The notes beneath the pieces are model-generated. The model worked only from the letters and a program-made list of their open reading frames with translations. It was not told the origin of the DNA and searched no databases. From contig CALLXA010000012.1 of assembly GCA_938015795.1 (NCBI GenBank), positions 1 to 11,833 on the forward strand: a stretch of 11,833 bases of DNA. Direction: 5' to 3'. The first letter of the stretch is position 1; each line of letters opens with the position of its first letter. Shown piece by piece: positions 6,772 through 11,833 of the stretch. A program made the position numbers and the translations under genes. Source of the stretch: an uncultured bacterium. Its GTDB lineage: Bacteria; Patescibacteriota; Dojkabacteria; SC72.

Positions 6772-8469
6772 ATGAATAATCGTTTTAGTATAAAATTTGG
6801 TGGAGAATCCGGACAAGGCATAAATACCCTAGGAAAACTTCTTAGCAAAGCTATAAAAGACTCAGGATATAAAATATTTGCATATAGAGAATACCCATCA
6901 TTAATAAGAGGAGGTGTAGCTTCATATCAAATAGATTTTTCAAATAAAGAAATTTGTTCATCCACTAGATCATCCCAAATACTAGCTGTCTTAGATGAAG
7001 ATTCCTTACATGAATATATAAAAACAATATCTCCAAATGGATTACTCATATATGATGATAAAGATGTTGCTTTTACAGTAGAAGAGGACACCTTTATATC
7101 TGAAAATAATATATCTAAAATATATTTAGATACAAAACAAATAGCTATTCAAGCAGGTGGTGATGAAATAATGTCAAATGTAGCAATGTTAGCATTCATT
7201 TGGAAAACCGTAGACCTAGACTTAAATACTTTACAAAAAACAGTGCTTGAATATTTTGCAAAGAAAGATGTAGATTTGAAAAAGGAAGAAGCCGTATTAA
7301 AAGCAGGATTCAATACACCTACATATAGACCAGAATTTAAACAAGAATTACCAAGTAAAAGTATTTTTCCTACAAAAACCATAATCATGAGTGGAAATGA
7401 TGGTATATCATTAGGATTAATTAGTGGTGGAGTAAGAGCATATTACGCATATCCAATGACTCCTGCAACATCAATACTTAAATACTTAGGAACAACTTAC
7501 AAAGAAACAGGTATATTGATAAAACAAGCAGAGAATGAAATAACTGCAGCTCAATTAGCACTCGGAAGTATGTCTATGGGTACAAGAGCAGTAACAGCCA
7601 CTTCTGGAGGTGGATTTGATTTAATGTTAGAGAGTATTTCATGTGCAGGTATATCTGAAACTCCTTTTGTTGTAATACTTTCACAAAGAGCAGGTGCAGG
7701 AACAGGAGTACCAACATGGACTGGAGCTGGAGATCTATATACAGCTGTAAAAGGTGGCCATGGAGAATTTCCTCGATGTGTTATCTCTTTAAGTAATGCT
7801 GAAGATTCATATACATTAATTCAATCTGCTTTAAATATCGCAGATCAATATCAATTACCTGTAATTGTTTTAACAGAAAAACAAATTTCAGAATCACTCT
7901 TCAGCTTAAACAAATTACCTAAAGTATTACCAATTGAAAGAGGAATAAAAGAAGAAAAAGAAAATCGATATGAAATAACTGAGAATGGAATATCTTCTAG
8001 GTGGATTCCTAATGAAAACAGCAAACCATATATTTCAACAAGCGATGAACATATAGAAGATGGAACAAGCACTGAGAATTCTCAAGAGATACTCAAAATG
8101 ACAGAAAAGAGATCAAGGAAAATGGAAACACTAAAAGATAATCTTCCTGAACCAACATACTACGGAAATTCTCAAGCAAAAAAAATCTTTGTAGGTTGGG
8201 GAAGTTCTAAAAATGTAATTCTAGATATAATTAATAATACTGACACGAACATAGGATATCTACACTACGAATATATATATCCATTAAAAACAGAAAAGCT
8301 TGAAGAATTGATAAACAATGATAAAGAGTTGGTATTAATTGAAAGTAATCAAACTGGAGAGCTTGGAAAGTTAATTAAAGAAGAAACAGGTTACGAATTC
8401 AAAGAAAAACTATTAAAATTCGATGGAAGACCATTCTTTGTTGAAGATATTTTAGATTTCCTTAAATAA
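6772..8469 (+). CDS. korA: 2-oxoacid:ferredoxin oxidoreductase, fused gamma-alpha subunit
   Basis: With the beta subunit encoded next, this enzyme converts a 2-oxoacid and CoA to acyl-CoA and CO2 while reducing ferredoxin. The 565 residues match the usual gamma-alpha fusion. The gamma domain (about 1-190) has FGGESGQG (9-16) and REYPSLIRGG (39-48), typical for this part. The alpha pyrimidine-binding domain (about 200-390) has YPMTPAT (227-233), equivalent to the YPITP motif whose Thr contacts substrate, and Q-x-ENE at about residue 257. The region after about 460 is the transketolase C-terminal-like domain. The loop usually written GPSTGxPTxxEQxDL reads AGTGVPTWTGAGDL (309-322), so the common Glu-Gln pair is Gly-Ala. 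The gene starts the operon and ends 2 bases before the beta gene. Pyruvate, 2-oxoglutarate or branched-chain 2-oxoacids cannot be told apart from sequence by eye; the symbol is given at family level only. Confidence 0.9.
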   Translation: MNNRFSIKFGGESGQGINTLGKLLSKAIKDSGYKIFAYREYPSLIRGGVASYQIDFSNKEICSSTRSSQILAVLDEDSLHEYIKTISPNGLLIYDDKDVAFTVEEDTFISENNISKIYLDTKQIAIQAGGDEIMSNVAMLAFIWKTVDLDLNTLQKTVLEYFAKKDVDLKKEEAVLKAGFNTPTYRPEFKQELPSKSIFPTKTIIMSGNDGISLGLISGGVRAYYAYPMTPATSILKYLGTTYKETGILIKQAENEITAAQLALGSMSMGTRAVTATSGGGFDLMLESISCAGISETPFVVILSQRAGAGTGVPTWTGAGDLYTAVKGGHGEFPRCVISLSNAEDSYTLIQSALNIADQYQLPVIVLTEKQISESLFSLNKLPKVLPIERGIKEEKENRYEITENGISSRWIPNENSKPYISTSDEHIEDGTSTENSQEILKMTEKRSRKMETLKDNLPEPTYYGNSQAKKIFVGWGSSKNVILDIINNTDTNIGYLHYEYIYPLKTEKLEELINNDKELVLIESNQTGELGKLIKEETGYEFKEKLLKFDGRPFFVEDILDFLK

Positions 8470-8471
8470 TC

Positions 8472-9329
8472 ATGTCAGTAAATATAACAGAGTACAATTC
8501 AAAAAATAAACCTACATGGTGTCCTGGGTGTGGTAATTTTGCAATTCATACAGCATTAAAAAAAGCACTCTCTGAATTAGATATATCACCATCTCAAGCA
8601 TATATATCTTTTGATATTGGATGTAATGGAAATGGTGCAGATAAAATAAATATATATGGCTTCAAAGGATTACACGGTAGAGCAATACCATTAGCAATAG
8701 GTGCACATTTAGCAAATAGAAAATATACAGTATTTGCAGATATCGGTGATGGTGGATGTTTACATGAAGGATTAGATCACTTACTACATGCAATTAGAGC
8801 TAACTATAATATAACAATACTAATACACAACAATCAGAACTTTGCATTAACAACAGGTCAAGCAACTGCAACTACACAACAAGGAAAAGAAATGTATGGA
8901 TTACCAGATGGTAAACCGGAAAGGGATATTAATATAGGAGATTTAGTATTAACAATGAATCCTTCTTTCTATGCAAAAGCATACTCAGGAGATCCATTAC
9001 AATTAAGCGAGATCCTTAAAAAAGCAGTTACACATAAAGGTTGTAGTGTAATTGAAATAATGCAGATATGTCCAACATATAACAGAGAATGCACACCACA
9101 ATGGTTTAAAGAGCATATAAAGGTTATAGATAAAACAGCTAATACAATTGAAAATGCGAGAACATTTGTCAAAACAGAAGATGAAACTATATATACAGGA
9201 ATAATATATCAGAACACAACAATACCTACATTTTATGATAGATTAGAAAACAGAAAAGATATTCCAACAGAATTAGTTGACGAAGTAAAAAATTACGATA
9301 TATCCAAATTATTAAAAAACTTTGAATAA
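8472..9329 (+). CDS. korB: 2-oxoacid:ferredoxin oxidoreductase, beta subunit (TPP-binding)
   Basis: The 285-residue beta subunit binds thiamine diphosphate and one iron-sulfur cluster. WCPGCG (16-21) supplies C17 and C20, CNGNG contributes C51 and the CPTYN motif contributes C200, the four positions expected to hold the [4Fe-4S] cluster in this family. The TPP/Mg motif runs from GDG (92-94) to NN (120-121), followed by LTTGQATATT (126-135), the usual LTGGQ-type motif with Thr for the first Gly. HGRAIPLAIG (68-77) is also characteristic. The ATG comes 2 bases after the alpha stop codon, with no ribosome binding site, so translation is probably coupled. The stop overlaps the next ATG by one base (TAATG). 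No separate ferredoxin-like delta subunit is present, so electrons must go to a soluble ferredoxin encoded elsewhere. Confidence 0.93.
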   Translation: MSVNITEYNSKNKPTWCPGCGNFAIHTALKKALSELDISPSQAYISFDIGCNGNGADKINIYGFKGLHGRAIPLAIGAHLANRKYTVFADIGDGGCLHEGLDHLLHAIRANYNITILIHNNQNFALTTGQATATTQQGKEMYGLPDGKPERDINIGDLVLTMNPSFYAKAYSGDPLQLSEILKKAVTHKGCSVIEIMQICPTYNRECTPQWFKEHIKVIDKTANTIENARTFVKTEDETIYTGIIYQNTTIPTFYDRLENRKDIPTELVDEVKNYDISKLLKNFE

Positions 9330-11437
9330 TGGAAATCTCATCACTCTCACCCAAATCTATAGCAATAGTAGGAGCATCTACAAACCCAGATAAAATAGCT
9401 ACTGTTATACTTAGGAATTTAATAGAAGATGGATATAACGGTAAAATATATCCAATAAATCCTAAATATGAAGAAATCCAAGGACGAAAATCATATCCTG
9501 ATATTCTCTCAATTGAAGATAAAGTAGAAATGGTTTGTATTGCAATACCTCACCAATTTGTAGAAGAAATAGTTGATCAATGTATACAAAAGGGTGTTAA
9601 AACAGCAGTAATTATATCTGCAGGTTTCAAAGAAACAGGTAAAGAGGGTAGAGAGTTAGAAAAAAGAATTGCAGAGAAAGCTAAAGCAGGTAAATTAAGA
9701 ATATTAGGACCTAACTGTTTAGGATATATAAATAATAAAGCTAAGATAAACTTATCTTTTGCAAGAGAGAATCCAGGTAATGGAAATATTGCCTTTATTT
9801 CACAATCAGGAGCTTTTTGTACTGCTGTATTAGATATGGCTGCAAAAGAGAATCTAGGCTTCTCATATGTAATCTCACTTGGAAACAAATCAGATATACA
9901 AGAGAATGAATTAATTGAAGAAATGATTAAAGATAAAGATGTAAAAGCTGTAGCCTTATATTTAGAAGAATTTGCAGATGGAAAAGAGTTTGTATCACTT
10001 ACACAGAAATCTACAAAACCTATACTATTGATTAATCCTGGAAGTTCTGAAAAAGCAAAGATTGCCATTTCATCACATACAGGATCATTAGCTTCCTCTT
10101 ATGATACATCTGTTGCTGCAGTTAAAAAAGGAAATATTATACAAGCAGATAATTCGGAAGATCTATTCAAATTGATGAAACTAATTAGTTTTGATGCAAT
10201 TCCTTCTGGTAAGAAAATTGCCATAGTAACCAATGCTGGTGGTCCAGGAATAATAGCTACAGATGCAATTGAAAAACAGGGTTTACAGTTATCAGAACTA
10301 GGAGAGAAAACATTAAACAAATTAAAAAAATATCTTCCTTCAGAAGCTAGTATTAATAATCCTGTAGATATTCTTGGAGATGCACTTTCAGATAGATATG
10401 CTCTCGCTATAGAGACAGTTTTAGATGATATTAATGTTGATGCTGTACTTACAATTTTAACTCCTCAATTAATAACAGAGATAGAAAGTACTGCTGAGAA
10501 GATATCCAATTTAACAAATATAAATTCAAAACCTATATATAGCTGTTTTCTTGGTGGTAAAGATATCGAAGCAGGGTTTAGAATATTAAATAGTAATCAA
10601 TCTCCTGTTTGTGACAACATTGAAGAAGCTGTTAGACTTTTGGGGAAACTTGCTAATTACAAAGAAAATATAACTAATACAAAAAGTGTTGATTGTAAAC
10701 AATTTAAGCATAGAGGAAAACATAGAAAAGAATTATTAGAATACCTTGATAACGAAGATATCATTATAGTTCCTGATGAATTAGCAATATCAATGCTTGA
10801 AGAATTTAAAATTGATACACCAAAACAATTAGTTACAAGTAACAAAGAAGATGCTGTTAATTTCGCAGCAAAAATATTTCCAGTAGCTATAAAGGCAAGT
10901 GCAGAAGATTTAGCACATAAAACTGATTTTAAAGGACTGTTCTTAGATATTAGAACTATTTCTGAGTTTGAAGAAAAATTTGAAGAACTAAAAGAAAACA
11001 TAACACAAAGAACAGGTAATAATGCTCCAAATATATTAATACAGGAAATGATTGAAGGTAATGTAGAATTTTTCATTGGTGCTAACAGAGAGGGTGGATC
11101 TGATATTTATGAAGAAGATGGGCTTGGATTTGGTCATCTTCTAGCTATTGGTCAAGGTGGAATATACACAGAGGTTTACAAAGATATTAGGCATATTTTA
11201 GTTCCTGAGTGTGAAGAAAAAATTGAACAAATATTTTCTGAAACAAAGGTTTCGAAGATAATTGAGGGATATAGGGGGAAACCACCTTTAGCAAAAACAA
11301 AACTTTTAGATTTAATAACAAAAATACAATCACTTTTAATAACATATCCTGAAATTATTACAATGGATATAAATCCTGTTATGATAACTGAAAAAAGAGC
11401 AGTAGCTCTAGATGTAAAAATGTATATAAAAAAATAA
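9329..11437 (+). CDS. acd: ADP-forming acetate/acyl-CoA synthetase, fused alpha-beta
   Basis: The enzyme converts acyl-CoA, ADP and phosphate to the free acid, CoA and ATP. At 702 residues it is a full alpha-beta fusion. Order of parts: a CoA-binding Rossmann domain (IAIVGAST, 11-18; GPNCLG, 127-132), a succinyl-CoA ligase-like domain (FISQSGAF, 156-163) with the phosphohistidine H250 in SSHTGS, a third domain with TNAGGPGI, then an ATP-grasp domain from about 470. In ATP-grasp, H530 in AHKTD matches the second phosphohistidine of the family; GQGGIYTEVYKDI and the late DINPVM motif are also usual. The stretch between GANREG and FGHLL is about ten residues longer than the compact form I expect. 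It overlaps korB by one base, so acyl-CoA from the oxidoreductase is its likely substrate, giving substrate-level ATP. It is not an AMP-forming synthetase: the AMP-binding motifs are absent. Confidence 0.93.
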   Translation: MEISSLSPKSIAIVGASTNPDKIATVILRNLIEDGYNGKIYPINPKYEEIQGRKSYPDILSIEDKVEMVCIAIPHQFVEEIVDQCIQKGVKTAVIISAGFKETGKEGRELEKRIAEKAKAGKLRILGPNCLGYINNKAKINLSFARENPGNGNIAFISQSGAFCTAVLDMAAKENLGFSYVISLGNKSDIQENELIEEMIKDKDVKAVALYLEEFADGKEFVSLTQKSTKPILLINPGSSEKAKIAISSHTGSLASSYDTSVAAVKKGNIIQADNSEDLFKLMKLISFDAIPSGKKIAIVTNAGGPGIIATDAIEKQGLQLSELGEKTLNKLKKYLPSEASINNPVDILGDALSDRYALAIETVLDDINVDAVLTILTPQLITEIESTAEKISNLTNINSKPIYSCFLGGKDIEAGFRILNSNQSPVCDNIEEAVRLLGKLANYKENITNTKSVDCKQFKHRGKHRKELLEYLDNEDIIIVPDELAISMLEEFKIDTPKQLVTSNKEDAVNFAAKIFPVAIKASAEDLAHKTDFKGLFLDIRTISEFEEKFEELKENITQRTGNNAPNILIQEMIEGNVEFFIGANREGGSDIYEEDGLGFGHLLAIGQGGIYTEVYKDIRHILVPECEEKIEQIFSETKVSKIIEGYRGKPPLAKTKLLDLITKIQSLLITYPEIITMDINPVMITEKRAVALDVKMYIKK

Positions 11438-11438
11438 T

Positions 11439-11833
11439 ATGGAAGAAGAAATCGATATATCACAAACAGAGGGATATTTTGACGAAACAGATAGATTCTT
11501 TACAGAAGAAATGACACCTGAGGATTTTAAAAAAGAACTAGAAAAAAATAGTTTAACTACTAAAGGTTGGTTAAACAATTTTCCTTTGAAAATCTACGAT
11601 CTCAATTATCGTTTAGATTCAATCCAAGAAGTAGTTCCTGATTTAAAAGAAATGATTAACGAGATAGATAAAACATATGAAGAGGGAATTTACAGTATGG
11701 ATTATGAATACTTCAAAAGACACTTACAAACAATGTGGAATGAAGAAGTAGAGCTAACCATTATAGATTTATATATCAAAATGCTCAGAAAAGGATATTC
11801 TAGATATTCTGAAAATGGAATATCTCTAACAAG
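11439..11833 (+). CDS. Unrecognised acidic protein (3' partial)
   Basis: An ATG one base after the synthetase stop opens a frame of 131 complete codons that is still open at the window end. The protein begins MEEEIDISQTEGYFDETD and is strongly acidic, Glu-, Asp- and Tyr-rich, and probably helical (for example MTPEDFKKELEKNS and MNEIDK-type stretches). No signal peptide, membrane segment or cysteine is seen in the visible part, so it is likely cytoplasmic. I cannot assign a family. The one-base spacing and shared strand make it part of the OFOR-synthetase operon, at least transcriptionally. Whether it has a metabolic role or is a housekeeping gene placed there by compaction is unknown. Confidence 0.7.
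   Translation, partial: MEEEIDISQTEGYFDETDRFFTEEMTPEDFKKELEKNSLTTKGWLNNFPLKIYDLNYRLDSIQEVVPDLKEMINEIDKTYEEGIYSMDYEYFKRHLQTMWNEEVELTIIDLYIKMLRKGYSRYSENGISLT

Noticed and set aside
9577..10068. 163-codon open frame on the minus strand inside the synthetase gene
   Set aside because: It lies wholly opposite a gene with intact family motifs, has no recognisable domain and no promoter or start context; it is a shadow of the plus-strand codon usage. The same holds for the minus-strand frames at 355-666, 2098-2418, 6356-6664 and 10657-11076.
1..11833. Recoded TGA (as Gly or Trp), as in Gracilibacteria or SR1
   Set aside because: No gene ends in TGA, which raised the idea, but no long frame contains an internal TGA either. 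Rare TGA stops are normal in AT-rich genomes, so the standard bacterial code fits.

Overview
This window comes from a strongly AT-rich genome. All genes are on the plus strand and packed tightly. The standard code fits: about 3,800 codons contain no in-frame TGA, and every visible stop is TAA or TAG. No start codon has a convincing GGAGG-type ribosome binding site. The gene content is a fused gamma-alpha 2-oxoacid oxidoreductase and an archaeal-type ADP-forming acyl-CoA synthetase next to secreted Cys-rich and PilX-like proteins. It suggests a fermentative, small-genome bacterium of the Candidate Phyla Radiation (Patescibacteria), for example near Dojkabacteria, Katanobacteria or Microgenomates. 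The placement is inferred from gene content and base composition, not from a marker gene.

Layout. Positions 1-190 hold the C-terminal end of a polytopic membrane protein resembling the CcdA/DsbD electron-transfer family. A MarR-type regulator (260-694) follows behind its own promoter-like sequence. A DEDDh exonuclease with an ExoX-like C-terminal motif lies at 765-1505.

Positions 1517-6720 form a cell-envelope block of three genes: a membrane-anchored protein of unknown function, a 972-residue secreted protein with 38 cysteines, and a PilX-like minor pilin. The first two overlap by 17 bases and the third starts 16 bases after the second, so they look like one unit. The best guess is a surface appendage or pilus-associated complex held together by disulfides. 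Its exact job is unknown.

Positions 6772-11437 form a metabolic operon: OFOR gamma-alpha fusion, OFOR beta, and ADP-forming acyl-CoA synthetase, with gaps of only 2 and -1 bases. The first two oxidise a 2-oxoacid to acyl-CoA, CO2 and reduced ferredoxin. The third converts acyl-CoA plus ADP and phosphate to the free acid plus ATP. Together they give substrate-level ATP from 2-oxoacids. No ferredoxin or delta subunit is encoded here. An unrecognised acidic protein starts 1 base after the synthetase stop and runs off the window end.

No tRNA, rRNA, CRISPR array, insertion sequence or clear rho-independent terminator was seen. No intergenic stretch exceeds 75 bases.
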